Assembly (NCBI GenBank): GCA_950022655.1 | Contig: OX465580.1 | Location: 46,622,028 to 46,686,027 of the forward strand | Length of the DNA stretch: 64,000 nucleotides | From: Alentia gelatinosa | Lineage: Eukaryota; Annelida; Polychaeta; Phyllodocida; Polynoidae | Direction of reading: 5' to 3' | In this document: positions 30,055-41,876 of the stretch, piece after piece | How the letters are laid out: the number at the start of each line of letters is the position of its first letter | How positions within the stretch are numbered: the first letter of the stretch is position 1 | Translations under genes and position numbers: made by a program | Notes under the pieces: model-generated | Databases searched by the model: none | Seen by the model: only the letters and a program-made list of their open reading frames with translations | What the model was told of the DNA's origin: nothing

Positions 30055-31696
30055 AGTCCACCGTAAAAGAAATCACACACAGTAGGAACACCTTAATACT
30101 AATACTATATATAACATAAACTAAATCTCACTGTATCTCACACCTTGGCCCATAAATCAGAGTCACTGAGAATAAAACATATATAGGTATTTGCAAAGTA
30201 CACAGTAGTAAATCACTGATCGCTGATTCATCCTATAGACTGGATTCAAGTTGTACACACATTCCCCACAGTCTATCCGTCTTGTAGGGGTCATTACAAT
30301 GTGTTTCTCTACATTATGAACCCATATACTCACAGTACACACCATCCTTCAGTCACTGTATTTCAGTCACTGCATCCCTCCGACATTACGTTATAGTCAC
30401 TGCAGCAGCTACTTGTGGTTGGCGCCGTTTCCACGGCACGGTTACCAAAGTTCGATTTCTTCTATGTAGAGGGGTCGAAGTAGTCAGAACACATAGTTCT
30501 CCACCTTCGGTGACTCACCCTGGCTCGACTCCTGTCGGCTCTCTTTGATCTCAACTGGGTCCCTGTACAAGGCCATAAAGTGGAGAGGTGTGATCGTGAA
30601 GAATATATGAGGGTATAAGACAGTTGACAACAAACAGACAAACAATGATGATGGTTGAGGAATTTTAATTATTTAAATGTATATTGTAATATATATATAT
30701 ATATATTGATTAGGTATAGTCTGGCCCTCTGGTCTGGGTAACTGCACAGAACAGGTCTTCTATCATCAGAGGAGAGCTATGAAATAAAAGAGGTATAGGT
30801 CAGTGAAATGGTGAAACAAACCTTTACTCTATCATAGAAAATCATAAATGTATCTCAGTAATATATACACAATAATGACTGGTTTTGTGTATGAGTGGCC
30901 GTAATCTCTGAGTAGTTGATGCGTAGTAAAATCCGAGCGATTAGCGAGGATATTACGTCGCAAACTACAAGATTACAGTCACTCGTATACAGTCCTTATT
31001 GTATTTATTACCCACCTACATGATTACAACAAATCGATTACAATAAAGATGTTTCTGTAAGACATTTAGTCCCAGACACCACAGCACTGTCAAGCGTGGC
31101 AGTAATTGGGTTTAGACTTACACCAAAAATGTAGTTCGCCATTTCACCATGATTTTAGCATGCAAAGCATGTTATGACTGTGATTTTCTGATGGTAAATG
31201 AGATTATCATGACTGATTATGAATAATTAATATTGAATGAACATTCAAGAAACTTATTTTGAAATACATGATAATTTGACCTCAGTATGGATGAGACTGA
31301 GACACTGGTTCCCTGCTCTGTTCTCAATATCACAGTAAATATCACACAGATAGTGAAGGGATAGTTTGTATGCAGTACTCTGAAAGTCTGTATGGGCCCC
31401 TCTAACCTCTAGATGATGTATTTAGGGCGCGCAAGCACACTCTAAAAATCAGGCAAAGTATTTACCTATCATAGCTTTTAGCAGGCAGGTGATATGTCTG
31501 GTACAGTGTAGCCCATCTGTAGAGTGGTGGGGAATGTGGCAGCACTGGAGCAGGATTCACTGGAGAGGGGCCTCCGGCTAAGGGAGGTTCCTGTAGAGGT
31601 AGCCCAGTCTTACACCTTCTACAGGGAGAGAGGATCTCTCCAGAAGTCAGGTTCTGGCTGGTCTTTTATACACCTGTGGTGGGTGGTTGGTGCCGG
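30055..31696. other. SLC17 intron, no gene
   Basis: AT-rich sequence with a short (TA)n run at about 30689-30706 and a long imperfect inverted repeat at 30861-31018 (listed separately). The 77-aa ORF at 31524 has no recognisable family. Confidence 0.45.
30861..31018. repeat. Long imperfect inverted repeat
   Basis: The left arm has AATAATGACTGG, GTATGAGTG and GTAATCTC. The right arm has GATTACAGTCACTCGTATAC and CAGTCCTTATT. The arms pair over roughly 60 bp around TCCGAGCGATTAGCGAGGA. It could be a small foldback element. Confidence 0.6.
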
Positions 31697-31742
31697 TCTG
31701 TCTAATCGAACAAATTGGACGTTAAACTACCCAAACAAACAA
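31697..31742 (+). repeat. I/Nimb-like LINE tail scrap (copy J)
   Basis: Only the last 46 bp of the LINE 3' end are present: CTAATCGAACAAATTGGACG, then TTAAACTACCCAAAC and the CAAA repeat. It is an extreme 5' truncation, or a remnant left by deletion, about 130 bp before copy K. Confidence 0.75.
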
Positions 31743-31875
31743 ATGTCTGCAACATAATTGCTCCAAAGCAATCAAGAAGTTGTTAGGTGATCTAACCCAA
31801 TCAAGGTGAAAGGTGAAGGGCACTCAGTCCAGTGGTCAAGTCACTCTCCCAGCATTCTTGTTACAACACTCTACA

Positions 31876-32701
31876 CCATCTGCGACGGGAGGGACTGTCT
31901 ATACAATGCTCTATGAGAGTTAGGGCCAACCCAAGAAACCCAGCCTACAACTTGATTTTCAAAGAGAATCAACAAATGTACAAAGACAACCCAAATGCCA
32001 TAAAACCATTCCCGGTCAGAGCACGAGCTCAATACCGAGAAGCAGGCATCCCAATGAAAAGAATTAGAGGTGAGCAGCCACCTGAAACCCCTCCATGGGA
32101 CCAGGAAACTCCCTCAATCCTCTCTGACCTTGCAAAAAACAAGAAAGGTGACACCCCTGAAAGTGTCTTTCTGAAGGACTATGAGACCATAAGGAAATGT
32201 TTCAAAGACCATGTACCGGTGTATACCGATGGCTCAAAAGACGGTAACCGTGTTGGTTATGGAGTCCATACACCATACGGCGACCTGAAGAAAGCCCTCC
32301 ATGGCAAGAGCAGCATTTTCACTGCTGAGGCCAATGCTATATTGCATGCCTTGACTTGGATGAAAATGTCACAACACAAGAAATTTATAGTCTTCTCAGA
32401 CTCTAAATCTTGTCTACAATCCATTGGACAGCATGATGCAAAGAATGCTGTCATCAGAGACATCAAACTGTCATACACAGACCTAAAGAGAGAACATGGC
32501 AAAGAGGTGGCCATGTGTTGGCTGCCGAGTCATATAGGAATTGAAGGAAATGAAGCTGCAGATCAAGCAGCCAAAAGTGGATTAAGCAGACAAGTTGGAG
32601 CCCACACGGTTCCACATACAGACCTGAAACCAATGGCCAAGGAGCACATTCACAAAACTTGGCAGAAACTCTGGAACTGCACCAGAGACAACAAACTATG
32701 A
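31876..32701 (+). pseudogene. LINE RNase H (copy K), best-preserved frame
   Basis: One continuous frame from the thumb to the end of RNase H reads VYTDGSKDGNRVGYG, AEANAILHAL, FSDSKSCLQSIGQHDAKN and GNEAADQAAKSG, so all four acidic residues are intact. It lacks the TGA that splits copy A at 2734, which makes it a useful reference for repairing alignments of the family. Confidence 0.9.
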
Positions 32702-32710
32702 GAAATTGTA

Positions 32711-33019
32711 GTGGCTACTAGCCAAAACTTTAGGAAAGACAACCTGACACGAACTGAACAGGTGAAACTGACCCGTCTGCGGACCGGTCACACCAAACTG
32801 ACACATGGGCATCTCCTAAGAGGTGAAGTAGCACCTGTGTGCCAGACATGCAACACTCCGCTGAGTGTAAAACATCTCATGCTATGCTGTCAGGCCTTCA
32901 AAGAGAACAGGAAGAAATTCCTTAAGAATGCGCCAACAATGCGCAGTGTTTTCCATAACACTTGGAAGAAAGAAATTCTTGACTTCCTCAGGGAATGTAA
33001 GATTTTCGATAAGATATGA
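32711..33019 (+). pseudogene. LINE C-terminal CCHC (copy K)
   Basis: In frame with the preceding RNase H after the TGA at 32699. It contains CQTCNTPLSVKHLMLCC and ends FLRECKIFDKI, stop. The only change from copy A nearby is VFHNTW for VFHNTG. Confidence 0.87.
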
Positions 33020-33380
33020 TTGAGAAAAGTAAGATGCCTGGATTAACCAGTCAGCATAACTTTTTCTCCAAAAAGGATATGCAAATTTGAGTAAAGTAAA
33101 CCAAAGTAAGTCTAATTGAACAAATTGGACGTTAAACTACCCAAACAAACAAACAAATCTCTAAGCATAGTAACTATTACACAGCACACACAAATACCTT
33201 TAGATCTTTAGTATAGTGAAGGTAAAGAAATATTAGACAGACCACCATTAATCTATTCAATTTATTATTATATACCTATCCACAAACTAAGTGTAAATAC
33301 ATACTGCTCCTTGGGGTATAGTATTGATATCATACAACCAAGTTACTCCATCTAGCTTAGTACGCATCGCCTTTGGATTT

Positions 33381-33440
33381 GACATACGGAGTGCTCTGAC
33401 AGACATACAGAGTGCTTTGACTGACATACGGAGTGCTTTG
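33381..33440. repeat. 21-bp tandem repeat, three units
   Basis: Units of about 21 bp, GACATACGGAGTGCTTTGAC with small changes, start at 33381, 33402 and 33423. They read as ALRMSVK-type repeats on the minus strand, which is an accident of the repeat. Confidence 0.75.
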
Positions 33441-33705
33441 AAAAATAACGCAATCTGATTGGTCGAGAGGCCGACAACATGAATCTTGGCAGAAAAATTG
33501 CAAATGGCGGTTCTCTTCACTTCGCGTGTTCAAATGCATCTTACACACGCAACGCAGCGAGTTATCACGTGTATTGACCAAATATCGAGGTGGATAACGT
33601 ACAGCATGCACGCAATACCGTTTAAATAGCTTAAATATGTGTATTCGATCGATCACAACACAGACCCTCGCCGAATGAGCGTCAACAAAGGCGACCTTAT
33701 ACGTG

Positions 33706-33713
33706 TGACGTCA
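33706..33713. promoter_or_regulatory. CRE-like palindrome TGACGTCA
   Basis: A perfect TGACGTCA lies in a CpG-rich intronic stretch about 800 bp before the second visible SLC17 exon. A CCAAT-like TGATTGGTCG is at about 33457. It could mark an alternative promoter; a single 8-mer is weak evidence. Confidence 0.25.
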
Positions 33714-34215
33714 TTAGCGGGGTTTCCCTACGCTCTGGGAAATCCCGACGATGACCAATCGTATCTACTGTTTGTTGCAGTATGATTAAACTGAACGGAA
33801 TTTCGGGTTCGGAGAGTGAGTTAACGTTTTCTAGTTACCATGGCGCCTTGGTTCGTAGTGCCTCAAGCTTAAACCTCCAGCTTTAACCTGATACCGTTTC
33901 AATGGCGTACAAATGCTATATCGAACGATAACATCACTCGCTTTGCCGTCTTGACGGTGCGGCCGCCGACACGTCATGATGTAAAAAGTGAATCCGGGTA
34001 ACTTCATATTCTCCAATCGTAGTTCAGGTTCGCTAACGCTATCTATTCGAACCAAAGATCTGTTCGGAGATCAAATGTAACTCGCGCAGGCGCAATCAAC
34101 TTCAGGATGAGTATGACAGTGTATTTGACGTCTTTGTCGAACAGTTGAGTGTGACGTTATGGCGATTTACGGTCAAAAAGGGTATTTTCTGATTGTTTAA
34201 GACATTTGAAGGCAT

Positions 34216-34283
34216 ATAATAATAGAATTACGACGTTGTCGCTTGTGTATGGTGACCGTACACAAGCGACAACATAGTAATTC
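34216..34283. repeat. Strong hairpin, about 33-bp arms
   Basis: The left arm AATAATAGAATTACGACGTT continues GTCGCTTGTGTATGG. After the loop TGAC the right arm reads CGTACACAAGCGACAACATA then GTAATTCTATATTATT. Only a few mismatches break the stem. Confidence 0.8.
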
Positions 34284-34518
34284 TATATTATTGAGAATAA
34301 AGCTGCACTAATATGTGCTATAAAATCATAATAAGTTTTTGAAAAAGCCAATTTCTCAGACCATATTCCCAGGTTCATCCCAATGAATATATTTTATATA
34401 AAAAACAATTTTGGGATTTGTAACAGTTTCCTTATTATCATTGGGAGTTCTTCCTTTTGGTTAAGCATTGAACGTCTTTCTTGAATTAACCATTTATGTA
34501 CACATAACTCTGATTCAG

Positions 34519-34651
34519 AACGGATTCCTGTCTGCTATGCCGTACATTGTACAGTTGGTGACAGGTATTGCTGGTGGTCATCTTGCGGACTGTCTGAGAG
34601 AGAGAAAGATATTATCCACCACTGCCACCAGAAAGGTCCTACAGATTATAA
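34519..34651 (+). CDS. SLC17-family transporter, exon
   Basis: A 133-nt exon lies between CTGATTCAG and GTAAGG, entering in phase 0 and leaving in phase 1. It encodes NGFLSAMPYIVQLVTGIAGG then HLADCLRERKILSTTATRKV. The NGFLS-PY opening and ADxLR...STT-RK loop are landmarks of SLC17 carriers (helix 8 and the following cytosolic loop). It joins directly to the 7777-7926 exon (DIKS|NGFL). Confidence 0.9.
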
Positions 34652-35217
34652 GTAAGGATGACCTTGATTCGTTTGCCTACCAAAATATATTTTTATTTCA
34701 CATGAGTTTTCTTTAATAGAACATATAAATACGGTTGAATCAGTCATGATCATTACTTATATAGGAGAGAAATTACGCACATTCTGGTAAAAAGGTTTGA
34801 TCCCTTTCATGAAAAAAATAACAGCAGAACTTGTACAAGGGTCCTATTTGCGTTGGATGTACAGGCAGGGGCAATTGTGGGCACTGATGACTCAACGGCG
34901 GAGTGAGACTTTCATATACATTCCTCATTAAATACAAAAGGGGAAGACAGAGGAAGAATCACATGGTCATGAGAAGTATCATAAAACAGCATATATACGT
35001 GAATGGGTTATACAGAAATTCACTGAATTGTTTACAATTCATTCATCCTTTCCAAGCCAACCAGCTACTATTTAGAAAGGTCTTTTTAATAGTTTAAAAA
35101 ACAAATTAACTTCTGTAAATTTTAATGAGTCAAATTTGTATTTGTTATTTCCTGTTGATTAATGCATAGTGCAAGATAAATTACTGAGTTACTTAGCGCC
35201 TTGTTTGTTGTCTCTAG

Positions 35218-35368
35218 GTTTTATAGGACAGGCTGCGTTCATGGTAGGTACAGGCTTTGTGCGCTGCTCTGAACGCTTTCTTGCTGTCGTCATGCTGGCA
35301 ATTGCTGTTGGCTTTACGTTCGGGAGCCGCTCCGGATATCTCGTGAACCATGTCGATATTGCTCCCAG
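35218..35368 (+). CDS. SLC17-family transporter, exon
   Basis: A 151-nt exon runs from acceptor TCTCTAG to donor GTAGAT, phase 1 to 2. It encodes SFIGQAAFMVGTGFVRCSER then LAVVMLAIAVGFTFGSRSG and YLVNHVDIAPR. It covers helices 9-10 with the SLC17 signature NHxDIAP. Two hydrophobic segments are evident. Confidence 0.92.
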
Positions 35369-35844
35369 GTAGATATATTGTTGTGAGGTGGTGGTTTAAG
35401 CAATATTAGCAAGTGAGAGGCTATAAAATTGGGAAGTCAAAGGCGGGAAACTATTTTTTCAAACTTATAAGGGGTATAGGAAAAGCAAGTAAGATTTCGA
35501 AGTCCAATATACCCTAGTCTACTATAATTTCGTTGCTTTTGATGCAGCTGATAAACGTCACCTGCTGGGTATTTCGTCATGCTATCTATTGAACGTACAA
35601 AGTGGTGTTTATGATATTGGCGCTTTACAATTGCGCAAGAGACCATACTGAGTCTGTGCGATATGACTAACTAGTCATAGATTAGCACAGTGAATTTGAA
35701 TAGAATATGGATTACATCCTACACTCCAGAGACATGTTATCTTCCAATTTATGTTATTTCCTCTTAAAATCATGGCTGTTAAATCTATGTATGTTGGAAA
35801 CCAATTTTTACGAACTCGTCAATATTCACCATTATTCTCCTTAG

Positions 35845-35935
35845 GTTTGCAGGCATACTCATTGGAATCACAAACACAGTAGCCAGTGTCCCTGGTATTA
35901 TCGCTCCGATAATCGTTACCAGACTAACCCCAAAT
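35845..35935 (+). CDS. SLC17-family transporter, exon
   Basis: A 91-nt exon, phase 2 to 0, lies between TTCTCCTTAG and GTAAGT. It encodes (R)FAGILIGITNTVASVPGI then IAPIIVTRLTPN. FAGIL-GITNT...PGI is one of the most conserved SLC17 blocks (helix 11) and follows directly on HVDIAPR. Confidence 0.92.
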
Positions 35936-36224
35936 GTAAGTCTCTCTCACAATCATTAAAATCTTAACCATATGATGTATATATCCTCTATCACAGTCGC
36001 TAAGAGCTCTACCAGTTTACGCTACCAAAGATATTAAGATCGTGGAAAGGGTTAGATATACATCTCTTGTTTTTGCATGCTATGTATGTGTCAGGATGGA
36101 TCCTTGCTGATATCACCCCGCCCAGTTGACTACAAGTGATAGATGCGGTAGAGAGGCATGTGTGATGCGTTCGTCACTATATTCCATCATTAAGTTCAAC
36201 CCAAAATATGGTTGTTTTTCTCAG

Positions 36225-36360
36225 GGGCTGCGGGAGGAGTGGCAGAAGGTGTTCTATATCACGGGAGGTGTATTTGTCTTCGGTGCCATTGTTTACGGTA
36301 TTTTTGCCAGTGGAGAAGAACAGGAATGGGCCAAGGACAAATCCGGCGAGCAACATTCAG
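36225..36360 (+). CDS. SLC17-family transporter, exon
   Basis: A 136-nt exon, phase 0 to 1, lies between TTTTTCTCAG and GTATTG. It encodes GLREEWQKVFYITGGVFVFG then AIVYGIFASGEEQEWAKDKS. EWQ-VFYI followed by the last hydrophobic helix and FASGE-Q-WA is the standard SLC17 C-terminal block. Confidence 0.92.
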
Positions 36361-36545
36361 GTATTGATACCATCAACACATCAGTTATACAGTTGACTAC
36401 TTTACTAAATTTGCTCTTTTCACCTTCAGAACTCTTGAATCAATAACACATTAGGTGAATTTCGCAGTGCTCCGATATGATGATGATTTCAAAATACAAA
36501 TTTATTTAAGAATATAGATGAGCGCTCATTCGTTTTATTTTCCAG

Positions 36546-36658
36546 CAGAGGTTCCCTGTGGAGCTGATAAGAAGGCCTTTCCGATAGAGCAGCAGCTGCA
36601 GACTTTCCACCAAGGAGATCATAACAACTCACTAATGAATTTATCTACGGCGTTTTAG
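36546..36658 (+). CDS. SLC17-family transporter, last coding exon
   Basis: It starts after TATTTTCCAG in phase 1 and encodes the cytosolic tail EVPCGADKKAFPIEQQLQTF, ending in STAF and TAG (36656-36658). The tail is not conserved in the family, as expected. A variant polyadenylation signal ATTAAA is at 36858-36863. The last 370 bp before the CACTA-like element are probably 3' UTR and flank. Confidence 0.82.
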
Positions 36659-37040
36659 GGAGGATTATAGAATTGCCACAGTAACTTTTTCATGTAATCC
36701 TTTGTCTCTCGTTTAGGGGGATATTCAAAAGAAACATACTTCACAGGATGCTGTGAAGTATAACAGCAATATAAAAGATACTATCAGTCTACTTAAGCAG
36801 CTTTATTGGCAGTAGCAAACATCGGCTGAAAAGGCATCAGGAGATATAATAAGCTGCATTAAAGAGTGGTTATAATGCCGCGGTCACAATTCTCTATTTC
36901 CTATTTTGGAGGTACCTCTCTTGGTACTCTGTGAACTAAACAATTCATGTAGCTAAGAAAATTCAAAGAAATTATTGTTCATTATATCTACTGTGAAGCA
37001 GCATCTTGTGGCCACCTCTCTGATATATAACCGGCTTTCA

Positions 37041-38173
37041 CACTGCACGAAACTTACCACTTTACATATGTATGTGAAATGCATCTATCAGTACAATTTT
37101 GCGTCTACAAGTTCGACCTATTATCCGTCTCGTAGACGCCTTATCTAGTATCCATGGTGCGGTCTTATATACGTCATATATACGCCTGATTCTGTTGTAT
37201 ATACACCACCATCCAATAGTTCCGATCTTTGCAACTTGCACTGCACGAAAACCACCATTTTACATATGAATGCACCTGGCGTATATAGGTATGCTTTTGC
37301 ATATACAAGGTCATCCTATTCCCTCTGTGTATATGCCTCATCCTAAGGCGTACATAAGTATCCATGTTGCGGTTATATATACATCATATATACGCAATAA
37401 TTCCGATCTCTGCAACTAGGAGGCACCACTGGTTTTTTTAATTTCATTTGCCATTAATTAGTTATCAAAGTCTATGGCATATAAAAAAAGTTATATTATC
37501 AATCTAAAACCCTAATAAGTATCATTTCCTTAATTGCATATAATAAACCCAGCATTCGTTTGTCTTTTTTACCATTTTTTATGATCATTATACTTTCAAA
37601 ACACCACTGTTCTGTATTGTTCTGGATGGGTGTGCATATAAGGAACGCAGTGTAAGAGTATGGTTATAGACCTATGCCTCAACCCCCCTCAGTGTGTGTG
37701 GACGGATTACCCGGGCGCTCAGCTGCCAGCCCCCCGCCTATCCTTACCAGCTTCGGCATCGGCCTTCAAGTTGCATCAAAGCGGGGCGGGAGGCGTTCCG
37801 GTCCGATGAACGCAGGCAGTCGCGGGAGCGATATACTTGGCCGCGGGCGGGTGTGACTAAAACAACACACTGATACCCACCGACCCATGGTGGAGGTGGG
37901 TGGGAGGGGTATCAGGGCTTCACCATTTCTATTTTTTATCGGTACACATATCAACCGGCGTATATATATTGCGCGAAGCTGTTTAATCTTGGATACGCCA
38001 GGTGTGAAATACAGCCAATTCGTGAACGTCTACATAAGGAAACAGTCTCGTATACGCCTCATACGCAGGTGCGGATAAGAGACGTATACAAATAAAAACA
38101 AGGCAATATACAGCCGATACGTGCGATGCCGCAATGGCGCATGTATGCATAAAGTGGTAAGTTTCGTGCAGTG
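37041..38173. mobile_element. CACTA-like non-autonomous element
   Basis: It has CACTGCACGAAACTTACCAC at the left end and its exact complement at the right, with a 3-bp TCA duplication at 37038-37040 and 38174-38176. CACTG...CAGTG ends with 3-bp duplications fit the EnSpm/CACTA superfamily. Subterminal CGTATA / TATACG words are dense. A second left end, CACTGCACGAAAACCACC, sits inside at 37239. A GC-rich segment (37675-37920) looks foreign to the AT-rich remainder. No transposase. Confidence 0.82.
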
Positions 38174-38176
38174 TCA

Positions 38177-40236
38177 GTAATAAAATTCTGCCCCTCAGCT
38201 GAAGGGACCAACTAACCATGTAGCCACCAATTTCCCAAATGTACCCTCTATGAAGCGACAGCATAAAAAGTATTGAATGTGTGTAAGCTCGGTGTCACCG
38301 ATTATCGTTAACAATATTTTCTGGAGCAGCACCACCGACTGATGCTTTTCTTCCGTATATGTTATCAATAAATCTGAAAAAATCGCCTTGGCGAGACATT
38401 AGTTATACACAAACTGAAATTTTTTCCCCAGCCTTTACACTAGACGATTATGGGTGACGCTTTTTGATTTTTGCACCACTTGATAATTAGGAGTCGTTGA
38501 CGACTATATAATTAAGAAAAACTAGATAGCATGGACTATCCCCATGAGGATCCACTGAGTTCACAAGTAAATGGTTAAAAGAAACTTGGTTATGTGTAAG
38601 TTGTAAAACTTCATACAGTTGTATTACTTTTTACTACTACATGCTGTTTGTATAATTCAGGCTGTCAAGGTAACCCATATTGGCAAATCGCCGACATCTT
38701 TACAGGTTAAATAAACGAATTTTATAAATGTTCACTTGCTTCCTAGGTATGCAATTGTCCCCATTAAGACACAATTTGTATTTGGTTCATAACATGAATG
38801 AATATTTACCTTTTCTTTACGTCATGTGGCTGAAGCTGATCTTTCATGGCGGTTGCAAGCGCTTATTAATCTCTGCCTCAACCCAGTGACTGTAAAGACA
38901 GACAGTCCATAGTGACTGCTGCCACCTTGTGTTTCCTGTGGGAACTAACCAACAATACTTCTGCTGCCATCTAGTGTCAGAGACTAGGGAGTGCTTGTTA
39001 TTTTGATTATACCATTTGAGTTTAGACATCATTTCTTCAAGAATAATGTCATGCTATGGTTATATATGTATCTAACTAAGATGATATAAATCCTGTCTTT
39101 TGATTTAGTACCTTTGCAAATATTTGATAAAGGAAAGGGGATAGGATAACAACTTTGTTTATACAGGAAGTGCATACCAAATACTGTAGCTCCCTATGAG
39201 CACATGGAGCCAAAACCACACAAAGGAGAGAGTAGCTCCTGTTCCTCTCCAGCAAAAGATGAAATAATCAAGTAATAAGGGACCAAGGAGGTATGTTAAC
39301 TAGATATATATGTCAATATAGATCCAAGGAACATGTTTGATGTAACCTTTACATAAGTTGATGCATTATTATATGTAGATTATGAAGCCAAGTACTATAG
39401 TGGTTGAATCATGTAGAAAGTTGTATTGGAACTCTCTTTGTCTTTGCTGTAACTGTGGCCATAGCCCCTCTTCAAGTCAGTTCAGAGTTTTATTGAGATA
39501 TTACAGTGATTTCAGGTATCATAGTTTGTCACTATGAGTTTACTGTAATTTTGACTGAGTACTGTAGTCTGCCACTATGGGTTAACTGTTCCTCTATATG
39601 AGCAATGCATTTTGTCACTATCACTACGAGTCTAATTTAGAAGTATTATAGTTAACTGTCATTTTTGCTATAAATGTAAATGACAGCTACTGTTAACCCT
39701 TCCTAAGATATGTAATATGGTTTGATTTATAGTTTTCACGGAGAGTACTGGAGAATAATGGAAATAAAGAAGACAACAAACTTTTCCAACAAACTTTCTT
39801 CAGCCTCTTCTGTCGAGACCCTTGTCCCCCCTTTTGAGAATAAGGAAACCCACGGCAGATCTGCGCACAGGACACTTCATTGAAGATCCGGTGGCTGCCG
39901 TTACAGTGACGTAACATAGAAAAGCTATATTTTGGATTGAAAAAAAGTTAAACTCAAAAGTTGTGAAACTTAAACAACTCATATATTATAAATTGGGAAT
40001 ACTGGAATCATTAAATCAGCATTACTGTCTATCCAGTTGTTTCTTTTTAAGCTTGAAAGCACTAATGACCGACAAAGCTGGGAAGCCATTTAAACTTTTT
40101 TTATTGTGTTGTATGGTGGGTGGGAGGAAAGCATTCTAGTTGCAAAGGGTCTGAGTGAGCAGATCGCGAGGTCATGTGCGCTGGCGTGAGCCGCATGTAC
40201 CAGCACAGCGTGCCCTGGAGAGAAAGAGGAGAGTAA
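38177..40236. other. Intergenic, no gene recognised
   Basis: AT-rich sequence downstream of the SLC17 gene. Short ORFs on both strands have no family resemblance and no repeats of the window's families were found. Confidence 0.45.
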
Positions 40237-40241
40237 CCTGG

Positions 40242-40465
40242 GCCCTGTTTCATAACTAGCAGAAGGTTTTAGTGAGCGAACCCTTAAAATAGCGGCTGGG
40301 ATAGCGAGACGAACAACGTACCCATTAATTTTGCGTTTCATATCCCTCTCACTATTCAGAAGTCTCGTTCGTTCGTTATTTTATGGCCTCCGTTCATTGT
40401 TCGCACAACTTCACTCTCCCAGCAGATATTTTTGCTACTTAGTTTTTACTGGGCTACAAGATCAA
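40242..40465. mobile_element. TIR element, GCCCTGTTTCATAACTAGC variant (left part)
   Basis: It starts GCCCTGTTTCATAACTAGCA after CCTGG (40237-40241). It is highly similar to 43002-43210, including the CACTCTCCCAGCAGAT half-hairpin near 40420. It is cut at 40466 by the poly-A end of a LINE. Sequence matching its continuation appears after the LINE at 42785-42860. The right terminus was not found. Confidence 0.6.
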
Positions 40466-40804
40466 TTTTTTTTTTTTTTTTAAAGCTTTTATTTATACTG
40501 GAGGACTGTTTGGATTCAGTAAGAATCCATCTTCCAACAACTCCAGTTTTAACAAGATAAGTGCCTTATGCCTAACTTATAGGCGTACAGTGGCAGTAAG
40601 TGAAGTCAATAAACAAGGTATATACAAAAGGAAGTAATTTTGGACAAACAGTTTTGTAAATTATGTACAACACAACAATATGTATACGATACCTGGGTCA
40701 TTTTCTTTACCTCAACGACCCTCTGTTCTATATCTTGTTTTGTATAAGTGGATACAACGGAATCTTGTGTCTACGGTTTTGGGCTGATGCTGCATGCTCA
40801 AGTT

Positions 40805-41746
40805 TTAATTTTGGGCTGCATAGCCTCGTCTTAGCTGTTTTAGTTTATGTTTTTCAATTTGCTTAAATTCGTCAAGTGTGTTAATATTTCTCGCTTCAGG
40901 CTGAAGATCGTTCCAAGCCTTGGCCGCCATGTATTCCACTGACGATTTATACTTGCTTTGTTTTATAGGGTTTGCCGTTTTCAAAACAGGTGCATCGAAT
41001 AGGCGAGTGGGTCTTGCTGGGTTCTCTGTGAATTTTGGGTTCTTTGAGCGTTTGTGTGCAACGATTTTAAGGTGTGATTGTCTTCTTTCCGCTAGTAGGT
41101 TTGTCTCGCTTCTGCGGTGTATATATTTTGTTGGTGTTAGGGGAGGATAGTTACCACATACTCTTAGGCCTCGGTTTTGGCATCTCTGAAGCTTTGTTAG
41201 TTGTCTATTTGTGGTGTTATTGTATAGAATGTCGCCGTATTCTAGGTATGGTAAAATTTTGGTTTTGTATATACTGACTGCCTGCTTTTCTGTTATGTAT
41301 TTCCTGATAAACTTTAGCATGTTTGTTTTATGTGTTGCTTGTTGGATTGATTTATTGATGTGCTTTTTATAGGAAAGATCTTGTTCAAGTCTTATTCCTA
41401 GATAGTCGTATTCATTCACATTTGCTAGCGTAGTACCTTGGAGTGTTAGATAGTCTGCAGTGGTGTTTTTGGTTTTGTGTGGTAGTCCGAAGATCATCGC
41501 TTTTGACTTTTTTGCATTTATTGAGAGTTTGTTGTTGCTACACCAAGTTTCTAGCCTGTCAAGATCTGCTTGTAGTTTGGTAATTATATCGTCTAGGTTG
41601 TGGCCTGACGCGTACACCACCGTGTCGTCCGCAAACATTTTCACCTCGCAGTCTTTTATTGACTTGTCTAGGCTGTTTACATATAGTAGGAACAATAAGG
41701 GGCCTAGGATAGATCCTTGCGGTACGCCATGCGGGATTTGTTTCAT
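40805..41746 (-). pseudogene. CR1/Jockey-type LINE RT, C-terminal part
   Basis: A 313-residue frame reads HGVPQGSILGPLLFLLYVNS, the catalytic MFADDTVVYASGHN box, LETWCSNNKLSINAKKSK and YDYLGIRLEQDLSYKKHINK. A typical thumb follows (LPYLEYGDILY) and the frame ends RRGYAAQN. The frame is undamaged from before GVPQG to the stop, so decay is recent. Bases 41747-41876 carry the preceding residues (KLEKFGIKGNLYSWIKNYL) in an adjacent frame. Confidence 0.9.
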
Positions 41747-41876
41747 GGGTGATCGTATATCATTTACAAGTGTTTCTTGGACTCTATCGCTAAGGTAGTT
41801 TTTTATCCATGAGTACAGGTTACCTTTGATTCCGAATTTTTCAAGTTTGTTGCATAGGATCGAATGATTTACTGTA

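Larger units (their letters stand above)
31876..33158 (+). mobile_element. I/Nimb-like LINE, 5'-truncated copy K
   Basis: This copy is very close to copy A. It begins in the RT thumb (HLRREGLSIQCSMRVRANPR) and continues through RNase H and CCHC to the standard 3' UTR and CAAA tail. There is one stop between RNase H and CCHC (CAA to TGA at 32699). No target duplication was evident by eye. Confidence 0.92.
33159..34518. other. End of the SLC17 intron, no gene
   Basis: It holds a short tandem repeat (33381-33440), a perfect cAMP-response-element palindrome (33706-33713) and a strong hairpin (34216-34283), each listed separately. The 33400-34150 part is richer in CpG than its surroundings. No ORF resembles a known protein. 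Confidence 0.4.

Noticed and set aside
37239..38173. A complete second CACTA-like element nested inside the first
   Set aside because: Only a left terminus at 37239 is clear; no matching right end with a TTG duplication was found before 38173.
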